Source of the DNA: Draconibacterium sp.
GTDB lineage: Bacteria > Bacteroidota > Bacteroidia > Bacteroidales > Prolixibacteraceae
NCBI GenBank assembly: GCA_011620585.1
Contig: WOYV01000070.1
Location: 62,001 to 126,000 of the forward strand
Direction of reading: 5' to 3'
Length of the DNA stretch: 64,000 bases
The position numbers were made by a program, and so were the translations under genes. Of the stretch, positions 41,863-51,544 are shown piece after piece (the first letter of the stretch is position 1; the number at the start of each line of letters is the position of its first letter). The notes beneath the pieces are model-generated. The model had not been told where the DNA came from and did no database searches. It saw only the letters and a list, made by a program, of their open reading frames with translations.

Positions 41863-42825
41863 CTAATAATTATCGTAATTCATCGTAATTTTTGATCCAT
41901 AGGAACGATCCTCAAGTTTGGTGGCTTCTGTTATAACGCTTTTCTTTCCGCCTTTTTCGATAAAATTCAAACAGGCTCGTATTTTGGGCTCCATGGTCCC
42001 TTCAGCAAAAGTACCATTTTCGAGGTGTTTCACGGTGTCAGCATAATTTAAAAATTCGAGTTTTTCCTGTGTCGGCAACCCGTAATCTTTAAAAATAAAC
42101 GGAACATCGGTTAAAATATACAATTCATCGGCTTCAATATTTACAGCAAGCAGACTCGAAGCCATGTCTTTGTCGATTACTGCATCAAGTGTTCGTAGGT
42201 TCCCGGTTTCGTCGTAATAAACCGGAATGCCTCCACCGCCAGCGGCAATGACAATATTACCGGCGCGCACCAGGGTTTCGATCATATCTTTGTTAATAAT
42301 CTTGAGCGGAGTAGGCGATGGTACTACCCGTCGGAAACCTCCGTTCACTTTCCCGGTAGGTTTAAATATCCAGCTTTTTTCGTGTGCCAGTTTGTCGGCT
42401 TCTTCTTTCATATAAATCTTCCCGATCCGCTTCGACGGGTTTTGAAATGCAGGATCGTTCTGATCAATTTCGACCAGCGTAACCAGGGTGATGACATTTT
42501 TCTGAATTCCGTGTTTATTCAGAATGTTCCGCATCATCCGTTCGAGCATGTAGCCAATCCCACCCTGCGAATCGGCCACACAAATATCAAGCGGCATCGG
42601 GGCAATTTTATACAGTTGTTGCCCGGCATCGTTGCGCATCAGTATATTTCCAACCTGCGGGCCATTACCGTGCGTAATCACCAGGTTGTAGCCGTCTTTT
42701 ATCAGGTATACCAGGTTTTCGAGTGTGTCTGTGGAGTTTTGTTCCTGTTGTTCAATGGTTCCTTCTTCAGAACCCCGCAGAATGGCATTGCCACCCAGTG
42801 CGACTACCGCCAGTTTTTCCATCAT
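41863..42825 (-). CDS. arcC: Carbamate kinase
   Basis: Makes ATP from carbamoyl phosphate and ADP, releasing carbamate (ammonia and CO2). The 320-residue protein has the amino-acid-kinase fold with VVALGGNAIL at the start, ITHGNGPQVGNI near residue 50, VADSQGGIGYML, IAAGGGGIPVYY near 215 and the LDAVIDKDMASSLLA segment. All are diagnostic for ArcC. It is the first gene of the arcC-arcB operon. The 308-base spacer to ftsK is divergent and otherwise empty. Carbamate kinase could also serve purine or agmatine breakdown, which feed the same intermediate. Confidence 0.92.
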   Translation of the reverse strand: MMEKLAVVALGGNAILRGSEEGTIEQQEQNSTDTLENLVYLIKDGYNLVITHGNGPQVGNILMRNDAGQQLYKIAPMPLDICVADSQGGIGYMLERMMRNILNKHGIQKNVITLVTLVEIDQNDPAFQNPSKRIGKIYMKEEADKLAHEKSWIFKPTGKVNGGFRRVVPSPTPLKIINKDMIETLVRAGNIVIAAGGGGIPVYYDETGNLRTLDAVIDKDMASSLLAVNIEADELYILTDVPFIFKDYGLPTQEKLEFLNYADTVKHLENGTFAEGTMEPKIRACLNFIEKGGKKSVITEATKLEDRSYGSKITMNYDNY

Positions 42826-43133
42826 TTCAACATTAAATGTGTTTTAAAAATCCCTTTTTATGAAACTGAATTCAATGAGGTAAACTTAAAAATTCGAATG
42901 AGAAAAAGAAGTGTCGAAAGTCTTGTTTTTGGTATGCCTCAAATATTATACAACACCCCTTTGAGAAATGTATTTTTAATTTGAATTACAGGAATATAAA
43001 ACACTTTCAGTTTAAAATTGAAGCCATTGATTTTGTTAACACTTTGTTTGTGATACGATTTGTTTTTATGACTGAAAGCAACCGGATAAGCTGATAATTT
43101 TTAACTAAATTTGCTGCGATTAAAAACGACCCA

Positions 43134-45539
43134 ATGGCATTTAGACGAAAAAAGCCGGTAAAAGCAAAGGCAAAAACACCAAAAAAGAGATTCTCAATTT
43201 TAAGAAACGAGAAATTCTGGTTTATCATCGGGATTTTACTAATGAGTGTGGCTGCTTTCTTGCTGATCTCCTTTGTTTCATTTCTGTTTTATGGTGCTGA
43301 AGATCAAAGTATCATGGATTCGGGGTGGAAGGATTTCCTGTTGAATTCCGGCATCGATGTGAAAAACAATGGTATGAAAGTGGGAGCGATGCTTTCGGAA
43401 ATTATCATTAATCGTGGTTTTGGATTGGCATCGTTTATTTTTATTTACATGCTGGCCATTATTTCGCTAAGAATTTTGGGCCGTAAAATTGCCCGGTTTA
43501 GTCAAACCATGGTATACAGCCTGGCGCTTATTGTTTGGTTATCGCTGGCATTGGGACTGATTTTTAATAAAACCACGGGAGAGTCATTTATTTATCTGGG
43601 CGGACATTACGGATTTATGCTAAGTAACTGGTTGCGTTCGCTGATTGGCGTATTCGGATTGACACTTATCCTGGTAATTACTGGCGTTATGATCGTGATT
43701 ATACGGTTCGACAAAGCTTTTGATTATTTGAAAACACTGGTTCGTCCGCGCGAGAAAGCAGAAAAATTACAGGGTGAAGATGACGATGATCTCGAACCGT
43801 TTAAAGAAGAACTTGAGGACTCGATACAGGGAGAAGACGATATAATAAAGGTAATAGACGAAGACGATGTGGTCCGTGCCATTTTCGAGCCTGAAGGCGA
43901 TGATGATTTCGAAATTCAGCCAGAAGAAGAGTCAAAGATTGTTGCAAAGAAGGATGAACCCGATGCAGAAGTAAAACTTGATATAGAACCCGGGGTAGAA
44001 GAGGAAAAAAACGATGAATTTCAAACGGAAGGATTAGAAGACTACGACCCAACGCTCGATCTTCCGGATTATAAATTTCCATCGCTCGATTTGCTTGAAG
44101 ACCATAAATTTGGGAATGCCGAAGTAAAACAGGAAGAGCTGGTGGCCAATAAAAATAAAATCGTTGAAACGCTGCGACACTATAAAATCGAGATTACAAA
44201 AATCAGGGCCACTATTGGTCCAACCATCACATTGTATGAGATTGTTCCCGCGCCAGGTGTTCGTATTTCAAAAATCAAAAACCTCGAAGACGATATTGCG
44301 TTAAGCTTATCTGCACTTGGAATCAGGATTATCGCACCCATTCCGGGACGTGGTACTATTGGAATTGAAGTTCCAAATCAAAATCCCGAAGTAGTTTCGA
44401 TGCATTCAATCGTACGTTCAAAGAAATTTCAGGAAAGTACGGCAGAACTTCCCGTAGCTCTTGGGAAAACCATTTCGAACGAAACCTACATGTTCGATCT
44501 TACCAAAATGCCACACATCCTGGTAGCAGGCGCAACAGGCCAGGGAAAATCAGTAGGCGTGAACGTGATCATCAGTTCACTCTTGTACAAAAAGCATCCT
44601 GCTCAGCTTAAGTTTGTTTTTATCGATCCGAAAAAAGTTGAATTGAATATCTATTCAGTTATCGAGAAACATTTTCTGGCCAAATTGCCCGATGCCGAAG
44701 AGCCGGTAATTACCGATATACAGAAAGTGAAGAATACGCTGAATTCGGTAAATATTGAAATGGATGATCGTTATAATCTTTTAAAAGCAGCGCACGCCAG
44801 AAATATAAAAGAATACAACAAGAAATTCATCAGCCGCAAGCTAAATCCGTTAAAGGGACACCGATACATGCCTTACATTGTGGTAATTATCGATGAGTTT
44901 GCCGATTTGATTATGACTGCTGGCAAGGAAATCGAATTGCCGATCGCACGAATTGCCCAGTTGGCCCGTGCCGTGGGAATTCACATGGTAATTGCTACGC
45001 AACGCCCTTCCACCAATATTATTACGGGCGTGATCAAGGCCAACTTCCCGGCAAGGATTGCGTTTAAAGTGGCTTCAATGATCGACTCGCGCACGATCCT
45101 GGATACACCTGGCGCCAACCAGTTGATTGGAAAAGGAGACATGCTCATCGCATCAGGTAGTGAAATTACACGGGTCCAGTGTGCTTTTATCGATACGCCT
45201 GAGGTTGAAAAGATATGTGCTTTTATTAGCGGTCAACGAGGTTATCCTACTGCTTTACTGTTGCCTGAAGTAATGGGAGACGATGAACCGGGACCCGGCG
45301 ATGTGGATTTGAACAACCGCGATGAACTGTTTGATGATGCTGCCCGGATTGTAGTGGCTAACCAAATGGGGTCGACTTCGATGATCCAGCGCCGTTTCTC
45401 AATCGGGTACAACCGTGCAGGGCGTTTAATGGATCAATTGGAAGCTGCCGGAATTGTTGGCCCCAGCGAAGGGAGCAAAGCCCGCCAGGTATTTATTTCG
45501 GATGAATATTCTTTGGAACAATTGTTGAATAATCTGTAG
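43134..45539 (+). CDS. ftsK: DNA translocase FtsK/SpoIIIE
   Basis: Septum-associated DNA pump of 801 residues that clears the chromosome terminus during division. The N-terminus has four membrane segments (FWFIIGILLMSVAAFLLISF and later ones). A short acidic linker (about residues 215-300) replaces the long linker of E. coli FtsK. The motor domain has Walker A in AGATGQGKSVGVN at about residue 465, FIDPKKVELN and IIDEFADLIM (Walker B). The C-terminal gamma domain (SMIQRRFSIGYNRAGRLMDQ) reads KOPS-like orienting sequences and contacts XerD. It is followed after 14 bases by the LolA-like gene. A TAAATTTG box lies at 43106-43113. Confidence 0.95.
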   Translation: MAFRRKKPVKAKAKTPKKRFSILRNEKFWFIIGILLMSVAAFLLISFVSFLFYGAEDQSIMDSGWKDFLLNSGIDVKNNGMKVGAMLSEIIINRGFGLASFIFIYMLAIISLRILGRKIARFSQTMVYSLALIVWLSLALGLIFNKTTGESFIYLGGHYGFMLSNWLRSLIGVFGLTLILVITGVMIVIIRFDKAFDYLKTLVRPREKAEKLQGEDDDDLEPFKEELEDSIQGEDDIIKVIDEDDVVRAIFEPEGDDDFEIQPEEESKIVAKKDEPDAEVKLDIEPGVEEEKNDEFQTEGLEDYDPTLDLPDYKFPSLDLLEDHKFGNAEVKQEELVANKNKIVETLRHYKIEITKIRATIGPTITLYEIVPAPGVRISKIKNLEDDIALSLSALGIRIIAPIPGRGTIGIEVPNQNPEVVSMHSIVRSKKFQESTAELPVALGKTISNETYMFDLTKMPHILVAGATGQGKSVGVNVIISSLLYKKHPAQLKFVFIDPKKVELNIYSVIEKHFLAKLPDAEEPVITDIQKVKNTLNSVNIEMDDRYNLLKAAHARNIKEYNKKFISRKLNPLKGHRYMPYIVVIIDEFADLIMTAGKEIELPIARIAQLARAVGIHMVIATQRPSTNIITGVIKANFPARIAFKVASMIDSRTILDTPGANQLIGKGDMLIASGSEITRVQCAFIDTPEVEKICAFISGQRGYPTALLLPEVMGDDEPGPGDVDLNNRDELFDDAARIVVANQMGSTSMIQRRFSIGYNRAGRLMDQLEAAGIVGPSEGSKARQVFISDEYSLEQLLNNL

Positions 45540-45553
45540 ACAAAATATAAAAG

Positions 45554-46207
45554 ATGAAGAAAGCGTTGATGATTGTTGCTTTGTTACTGACCGTTGGAAT
45601 GGTGAATGCACAAAGCGATGCAAAAGCAAAGGAGATACTCGACGAAGTAAGTGCAAAAACCAAGACCTTTAAAAGTATGTCGGCCGATTTTATTTTTTCG
45701 ATGGTGAACAAGGAAATGGATATCAACGAACAAAATGAAGGAACCATCAAACTAAAAGGTCAGAAGTATAAAGTAGCCCTTCCTGGCACGGGCTATGAGA
45801 TTTATTCTGACGGAAATACAATATGGACTTACATGCGTGATGGAAACCAGGTAACAATTACCCATGTTGAAGAAGACGGAGGTGAATCAATTGACAATCC
45901 CGCTTCGATATTTAGTATTTATGAACGCGGTTTTCGTTCAAAATTTGTTGCAGAAACACAGGAAGGCGGAAAAACACTTTATCAGATTGAACTATTTCCC
46001 GATTCGGATGAATACCAGGTAACCAAAATCGAGGTGTCGATAAATAAATCTACTTTGATGCTTGATGAAGCCACTTTGCACTCAACCGATGGAAACTTGT
46101 ACGGAATTGTGGTAAAGAAAATGGAAACCAACATCGATTTACAGGATTCTGATTTTGTTTTCGATGCATCGAAACATCCGGATGTAGAAATGATTGATCT
46201 TCGTTAG
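45554..46207 (+). CDS. lolA: LolA-like periplasmic lipoprotein carrier
   Basis: Exported protein of 217 residues with signal peptide MKKALMIVALLLTVGMVNAQ. The mature part has the LolA half-barrel pattern: FKSMSADFIFSMVN, GTIKLKGQKYKVALPGTGYE, ISDGNTIWTYM-type lid strand (here YSDGNTIWTYMRDGNQV) and a C-terminal KETNIDL-like strand. LolA carries lipoproteins from the inner to the outer membrane; Bacteroidota usually have no LolB. The short distance to ftsK and the same strand suggest co-transcription, an arrangement that is common in this phylum. It ends 13 bases before the minus-strand mini-gene at 46221. Confidence 0.85.
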   Translation: MKKALMIVALLLTVGMVNAQSDAKAKEILDEVSAKTKTFKSMSADFIFSMVNKEMDINEQNEGTIKLKGQKYKVALPGTGYEIYSDGNTIWTYMRDGNQVTITHVEEDGGESIDNPASIFSIYERGFRSKFVAETQEGGKTLYQIELFPDSDEYQVTKIEVSINKSTLMLDEATLHSTDGNLYGIVVKKMETNIDLQDSDFVFDASKHPDVEMIDLR

Positions 46208-46220
46208 TAACTGGAATCGG

Positions 46221-46403
46221 TTAAATACAACCACACACAAAACCATCGGCTAAACTGTCGAGAACAGCTTTCTCTTCGGCCTTTTCGTTTTCGGTCCCTT
46301 TGCAATCGAAACAAACAGGCAGGTTAACCATACAATTTATTTCTGAAGTTTCATCTGTAACTGTTTTTTTGCAAACAAAGCAAGTAGTGTTTATCGATCC
46401 CAT
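46221..46403 (-). CDS. Seven-cysteine mini-protein
   Basis: A 60-residue ORF with no signal peptide. Cysteines sit at positions 8, 11, 24, 31, 34, 57 and 59, including two CxxC pairs (CFVC and CFDC) and a C-terminal VCGCI. The two CxxC pairs could hold one zinc as a ribbon; the extra CGC near the end could bind another metal. A helical Glu/Lys/Ala stretch lies between. I do not recognise a family. The composition is too regular for a shadow ORF, and it opposes no larger gene, since the DNA between the lolA-like gene and secA is otherwise empty. It converges with the lolA-like gene. Confidence 0.6.
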   Translation of the reverse strand: MGSINTTCFVCKKTVTDETSEINCMVNLPVCFDCKGTENEKAEEKAVLDSLADGFVCGCI

Positions 46404-46557
46404 AATTACAAGTTGGTCAATGCAAAAGTATTAAATTCAGTTATTCTTTCGGAAGATTTAAAATGCTGACCCGTTAATGACAATAATTCGGTAATCTTGT
46501 CGCATACCATCAACATATTTCATTTGGCATGGTTATTATGATTTAACAAATCATTAG

Positions 46558-46588
46558 TTTTTTTAGCCTGTACAATTGATTAACTTTG
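46558..46588 (+). promoter_or_regulatory. Promoter of secA
   Basis: TAACTTTG (46581-46588) matches TAnnTTTG exactly, and a TTTT (46558-46561) lies 19 bases upstream. The predicted start is near 46595, about 30 bases before the secA ATG. Confidence 0.6.
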
Positions 46589-46624
46589 CGGAGCTAAAAT
46601 TTTTACAGTTCAATTAAGAATAAA

Positions 46625-49600
46625 ATGGCATTTGTAAATAAAATTCTGGGTAGAATTCTCGGGAACAAATCAGAACGTGATATCAAGGATATTAGTCCAG
46701 TCATCGATAAAATTCATGAAGAATATAAACGGATCATTCAACTTTCAAACGACGGGTTACGGGCCGAATCGGATAAGTTAAGGCAAATTATCGCCGATCG
46801 GATCAAACCCGAGGAAGACGAGATAGCTGCATTGAAAGTGGAAGTGGAAGAAGTGGATATTCAGGAAACTGAAAATATCTACGAACGCATCGACAAGCTC
46901 GAAGAAAAGATCGATGAAAAGTTGGAAGCAGTTTTAAATGAAATACTTCCCATAGCATTTGCGGTGGTAAAAGACACGGCACGACGATTTACCGAAAATA
47001 AAAATGTTGTGGTTACCGCCAACGATTTCGACCGCAACCTGGCTGCCAAACGCGACAGTATTGTGATTAAAGGTGAGAAAGCTGAATGGAGCAATACCTG
47101 GCTGGCCGGAGGAAACCCAACCACCTGGAACATGATCCACTACGATGTTCAGTTAATTGGAGGCGTGGTTCTTCATCGCGGAAATATTGCAGAGATGGCA
47201 ACTGGTGAAGGAAAGACACTGGTAGCAACCCTTCCCGTGTTTTTGAATGCACTCACAGGGAAAGGGGTTCACCTGGTAACGGTAAACGATTACCTTGCAA
47301 AGCGTGATGCCGAATGGATGGGGCCTATTTTTGAATTCCACGGCCTTCGCGTTGACTGTATCGATAAACATCAACCCAATTCTGAAGCCCGCAGAAACGC
47401 ATACAACGCCGATATTACGTATGGTACCAACAACGAATTTGGGTTCGACTACCTGCGTGATAATATGGCGATCAATCCCGAAGACCTGGTTCAGCGAAAA
47501 CATCAGTATGCGATTGTCGACGAGGTTGACTCGGTTTTGATTGATGACGCACGAACTCCATTAATTATTTCGGGCCCGGTTCCAAAAGGCGAGAATCAAC
47601 AGTTCGAGGAATTAAAAGGGTATGTAGAAAAGTTATACAGCAAGCAACGCGATTTGGTAAATAAGATTTTTATTGAGGCCAAACGTCTGCTTTCCAAACC
47701 CGATGCCACATCGGAAGAAAAGAAAGAAGGTGGTTTGCTTTTACTGCGTGCACACAAAGGTTTGCCAAAAAATAAATCCATCATCAAGTTTCTGAGCGAA
47801 GAAGGCATGAAAGCGCTCCTGCAAAAAACCGAAAATTTCTATATGCAGGAGAACAACAAAAATATGCACATCGTTACCGATCCGCTGTATTTTGTAATCG
47901 AAGAAAAACAAAATTCGGTAGAACTTACCGACAAAGGTATCGACCTGCTTTCGGAAGGACTGGAAGATCCCAATTTCTTTGTACTGCCCGACATGGGAAG
48001 TAAAATAGCAGAATTGGATAATTCGGGAATGGACGCCGATAAATTGCAGGAAGCCAAAGATAAGTTATTGCAGGATTACGCAATTAAGTCGGAACGGGTT
48101 CATACCATCAACCAGTTGTTTAAAGCCTACACCATGTTCGAAAAAGACGTGGAATATGTAGTGATAGACAATAAAGTGAAGATCGTTGACGAACAAACCG
48201 GCCGTATTATGGAAGGCCGTCGTTATTCCGACGGTTTGCACCAGGCTATCGAAGCAAAAGAAAGTGTGAAAGTGGAAGCAGCCACTCAGACTTTTGCGAC
48301 CATTACCTTACAGAATTATTTCAGGATGTACCACAAACTTTCGGGTATGACTGGTACTGCCGAAACTGAAGCCGGGGAATTCTGGGATATTTACAAACTG
48401 GAAGTGGTTGTTATTCCCACCAACCGCCCGATTGTTCGCGATGACCGTCAGGATCTGGTTTATAAAACAAAACGTGAAAAATACAATGCGGTAATCGACG
48501 AGATTGTAAAGCTTCATCATGCCGGTCGCCCGGTTTTGGTGGGTACTACTTCGGTTGAAATCTCGGAGTTACTAAGCCGCATGTTAAAAATAAAAGGAAT
48601 CAAACACAATGTGCTGAACGCCAAATTACACGCGCGTGAAGCCGACATTGTGGCCGAAGCAGGTCAGTCGGGGACAGTTACCATTGCCACCAACATGGCA
48701 GGTCGTGGTACCGACATCAAACTAACCGAACAGGTGAAGGCTGCCGGCGGTTTGGCAATTATTGGTACCGAACGACACGACTCCCGACGCGTTGACCGAC
48801 AGTTACGGGGACGTGCCGGTCGTCAGGGAGACCCGGGGTCATCACAGTTTTATGTTTCGCTTGAAGACGATTTGATGCGTTTGTTTGGCTCCGATCGTAT
48901 TTCAGGAATCATGGACCGTTTGGGACTCGAAGAGGGTGAAGTTATCCAGCATTCGATGATTTCGAAATCGATAGAACGGGCTCAGAAGAAGGTAGAAGAG
49001 AACAACTTTGGAATTCGTAAACGACTACTCGAATACGACGATGTGATGAACTCGCAACGCGAAGTGGTTTACAAACGCCGCCGTCATGCCTTATTTGGCG
49101 AACGCCTCGAAGTGGATGTTTTAAATATGATGTACGATGCAGTTGAAGATTTGGTAGACGAATATTATGGATCTGATCAGTTCGAGGATTTCAACATGGA
49201 ATTGATGCGCTTACTTTCTCTTGAATCTCCTGTAAGTCAGGAAGAATTTAAAGCATTGAATGCCGGTGATATCACCCAAAAAATATATGATAAAATGATT
49301 AGTGGGTACAACCGCAAAGTCGAGAACATCTCGAAACAGGCTTACCCGGTGATCAAAAATGTGTATGAGACTAAAAAAGAGGTGTACACCAATATTGTAG
49401 TTCCTATTTCTGATGGAAAACGCACGTACCAGATTATTTGTAACCTCGAAAAGGCGTACCTCAATAAAGGGAAAGAGCTGGTAAAATCGTACCAGAAACA
49501 GATTGTGCTGAATACCATTGACGAAGGCTGGAAAGAACAACTCCGCGAAATGGACGATTTGAAACAATCGGTACAGAATGCAACTTACGAACAGAAAGAT

Positions 49601-49945
49601 CCTTTGCTGATCTATAAATTCGAATCATTCAACCTGTTTAAAGAATTAATAAACAAGGTGAATAAGCAAGTGGTATCGACACTGATGAAGGGACAGATCC
49701 CAATTCAGGATCCTGACCAGGTTCGTCAAGCCGAGGCACGCAAACGAATGGATATGAGCCGTTACCGGACACAAAAATCTGAATCTCCCGAAGCCGGAAA
49801 TGCAATGTCGGGGGCAAATACGCAGACCCAGGAACGTTCGAAACCACAACCTGTAACGGTTGAAAAAAGGGTTGGCCGAAACGATCCCTGTCCTTGCGGT
49901 AGCGGGAAAAAATATAAGCAATGCCACGGCAGAGGCGAACTTTAA
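46625..49945 (+). CDS. secA: Preprotein translocase ATPase SecA
   Basis: Motor of the general secretion pathway that pushes unfolded preproteins through SecYEG. At 1106 residues it is longer than E. coli SecA (901), as is usual in Bacteroidota, because of insertions after the first nucleotide-binding part. Walker A is MATGEGKT near residue 198, the DEAD motif is [14 protein letters not shown] near 298, [12 protein letters not shown] and [14 protein letters not shown] are motifs IV-VI. The C-terminal tail has the zinc motif [13 protein letters not shown] used to contact SecB or ribosomes. A helical insertion ([20 protein letters not shown]) lies near 350-380. lgt and the SlyD-like gene follow on the same strand. 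Confidence 0.97.
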   Translation: MAFVNKILGRILGNKSERDIKDISPVIDKIHEEYKRIIQLSNDGLRAESDKLRQIIADRIKPEEDEIAALKVEVEEVDIQETENIYERIDKLEEKIDEKLEAVLNEILPIAFAVVKDTARRFTENKNVVVTANDFDRNLAAKRDSIVIKGEKAEWSNTWLAGGNPTTWNMIHYDVQLIGGVVLHRGNIAEMATGEGKTLVATLPVFLNALTGKGVHLVTVNDYLAKRDAEWMGPIFEFHGLRVDCIDKHQPNSEARRNAYNADITYGTNNEFGFDYLRDNMAINPEDLVQRKHQYAIVDEVDSVLIDDARTPLIISGPVPKGENQQFEELKGYVEKLYSKQRDLVNKIFIEAKRLLSKPDATSEEKKEGGLLLLRAHKGLPKNKSIIKFLSEEGMKALLQKTENFYMQENNKNMHIVTDPLYFVIEEKQNSVELTDKGIDLLSEGLEDPNFFVLPDMGSKIAELDNSGMDADKLQEAKDKLLQDYAIKSERVHTINQLFKAYTMFEKDVEYVVIDNKVKIVDEQTGRIMEGRRYSDGLHQAIEAKESVKVEAATQTFATITLQNYFRMYHKLSGMTGTAETEAGEFWDIYKLEVVVIPTNRPIVRDDRQDLVYKTKREKYNAVIDEIVKLHHAGRPVLVGTTSVEISELLSRMLKIKGIKHNVLNAKLHAREADIVAEAGQSGTVTIATNMAGRGTDIKLTEQVKAAGGLAIIGTERHDSRRVDRQLRGRAGRQGDPGSSQFYVSLEDDLMRLFGSDRISGIMDRLGLEEGEVIQHSMISKSIERAQKKVEENNFGIRKRLLEYDDVMNSQREVVYKRRRHALFGERLEVDVLNMMYDAVEDLVDEYYGSDQFEDFNMELMRLLSLESPVSQEEFKALNAGDITQKIYDKMISGYNRKVENISKQAYPVIKNVYETKKEVYTNIVVPISDGKRTYQIICNLEKAYLNKGKELVKSYQKQIVLNTIDEGWKEQLREMDDLKQSVQNATYEQKDPLLIYKFESFNLFKELINKVNKQVVSTLMKGQIPIQDPDQVRQAEARKRMDMSRYRTQKSESPEAGNAMSGANTQTQERSKPQPVTVEKRVGRNDPCPCGSGKKYKQCHGRGEL

Positions 49946-49965
49946 TTATTGGAAAATAGAATATT

Positions 49966-50784
49966 ATGATGCCAATTTTAGGTTTTATTCACTGGAACGT
50001 TGATCCTGAAATATTTCACATCGGTAACTTATCCATTCGGTGGTATGGGCTTTTGTTTGCCGGGGGTTTTTTACTGGGTTACAGTATCGGTGAAAGGATG
50101 TTGAAATCGGAAAAGGTGAGTCAGAAATGGATCGACAGCCTTTTCTTTTACATGATTATTGCCACAGTAGTTGGTGCGCGTCTTGGGCACGTCCTGTTTT
50201 ATGGATGGGATTATTATTCGCAACATCCGGGCGAGATCATTAAAGTTTGGCACGGAGGCCTGGCAAGCCACGGCGGAGCGCTTGGCATTTTGGTGGCTTT
50301 GTATATTTATTCAAAACGGGTTAGTAAACGCACCATGCTTTGGGCGCTCGACAGGGTAGTGGTTCCAACCGCGTTGGTTGCTGCGTTTATACGCACCGGA
50401 AACCTGATGAATTCGGAAATATACGGAATTCAAACTTCGTTGCCATGGGGGTTTATTTTCGAGCGGAACGGGGAATTGGTACCCAAACATCCCACACAGA
50501 TATACGAAGCATTGGCTTATTTAATCACGTTTGGAGTATTAACTTATATGTATCGTAAAACTTCGGCCAAAGACCGTCCCGGACTTTTAATGGGCGCTTT
50601 CTTTATTTTTGTCTTTGCAGCCCGGTTCTTTATCGAGTTTATAAAAGAAGACCAGGAAGCGTTTGAAGCCGGAATGGTACTAAATATGGGACAATGGCTA
50701 AGTATTCCATTTGTTTTAACTGGAATATTCCTTGTGGTAAGAGCGATTAAAAAACCTGAAGTGATTTTTAACAATTCGCACTAA
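49966..50784 (+). CDS. lgt: Prolipoprotein diacylglyceryl transferase
   Basis: Inner-membrane enzyme of 272 residues that attaches diacylglycerol to the lipobox Cys of prolipoproteins, the first step of lipoprotein maturation. Seven membrane segments are visible. The key segments are RWYGLLFAGGFLLGY near the start, the Lgt signature HGGLASHGGALG near residue 90 with the catalytic His region, RTGNLMNSEIYG near 145 and RFFIEFIKEDQ near 225. It lies 20 bases after secA, likely on the same transcript. Given the number of lipoproteins in this window, it supplies a step they all need. Confidence 0.96.
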   Translation: MMPILGFIHWNVDPEIFHIGNLSIRWYGLLFAGGFLLGYSIGERMLKSEKVSQKWIDSLFFYMIIATVVGARLGHVLFYGWDYYSQHPGEIIKVWHGGLASHGGALGILVALYIYSKRVSKRTMLWALDRVVVPTALVAAFIRTGNLMNSEIYGIQTSLPWGFIFERNGELVPKHPTQIYEALAYLITFGVLTYMYRKTSAKDRPGLLMGAFFIFVFAARFFIEFIKEDQEAFEAGMVLNMGQWLSIPFVLTGIFLVVRAIKKPEVIFNNSH

Positions 50785-50877
50785 ATATTTGTTAATTGTC
50801 AATAAAATACTTATTTGTATTTTGTCGAAAGCGAGAAAAAAGATTTAATTTGTACGCAACTCAGAAAATTAAGGATT

Positions 50878-51465
50878 ATGGTAGAGATAGGAAAATATAA
50901 AATGGTGACGTTGACATACGATTTACGTATTGACGACGAAAATGGAGAAATGATCGAGCAGGCAACAGTCGAAAGTCCGCTACAGTTTTTATACGGCGCT
51001 GGTTTAATGCTGCCTGAGTTTGAAACACATTTGGCAGGATTGAAGCAGGATGATCCGTTTGACATCAAATTGAATTCAACAGATGCCTATGGCGATGTGA
51101 ATGAAGATGCGATTGTTGAATTACCGACCTCAGTATTTCTGGTAAACGGTGAATTCGACAGCGAATTGATCAAAATTGGGAATACCGTTCCGATGATGAG
51201 CAGCAATGGTCAGCGTTTGAACGGAATTGTTTTGGAAGTAACTGACGACACTGTAAAAATGGATTTCAACCATCCCTTAGCCGGAGAAGACTTATTCTTT
51301 TCTGGGAAAGTGATTGAAGTGCGTGAAGCTTCAGATGCCGAAGTAGCTGAGATCCTTTCAGGTGGCAGTGGCGGATGTGGTTGCGGAAGCCACGATCACG
51401 ATCATGGGTGCAGCAGTGGTTCGTGCGGGACCGACGGCGGCGGCGGATGTGGATGCGGCTGCTAA
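50878..51465 (+). CDS. slyD: SlyD-like FKBP prolyl isomerase with metal-binding tail
   Basis: Cytoplasmic peptidyl-prolyl isomerase and chaperone of 195 residues. The start was moved to the ATG at 50878 (MVEIGKYKMVTLTYDLRIDD). The FKBP part is split by the IF chaperone insert: SPLQFLYGAGLMLPEFETHL and AYGDVNEDAIVELP, then the insert and VKMDFNHPLAGEDLFFSGKV closing the fold. The tail is Gly-rich with seven Cys and three His (GCGCGSHDHDHGCSSGSC), as in SlyD proteins that bind nickel and hand it to hydrogenase or other enzymes. No nickel-enzyme genes are in the window. A strong terminator follows. Confidence 0.9.
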   Translation: MVEIGKYKMVTLTYDLRIDDENGEMIEQATVESPLQFLYGAGLMLPEFETHLAGLKQDDPFDIKLNSTDAYGDVNEDAIVELPTSVFLVNGEFDSELIKIGNTVPMMSSNGQRLNGIVLEVTDDTVKMDFNHPLAGEDLFFSGKVIEVREASDAEVAEILSGGSGGCGCGSHDHDHGCSSGSCGTDGGGGCGCGC

Positions 51466-51502
51466 TTTGTTTTAATAATACGATCAAATTAATATCTTTA
51501 AG

Positions 51503-51544
51503 CCCTGTTTTCTTAAAATAGAGAAAACAGGGTTTTATTTTTTT
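51503..51544 (+). terminator. Terminator touching the aroC start codon
   Basis: A perfect 10-bp stem CCCTGTTTTC/GAAAACAGGG with a loop of ten bases is followed by TTTTATTTTTTT. The T run ends at 51544 and the aroC ATG starts at 51545. It ends the slyD transcript; it could also act as an attenuator for aroC. A possible aroC promoter, TTTG (51466-51469) and TATCTTTA (51493-51500), lies just upstream with a long 23-base spacer. Confidence 0.85.
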
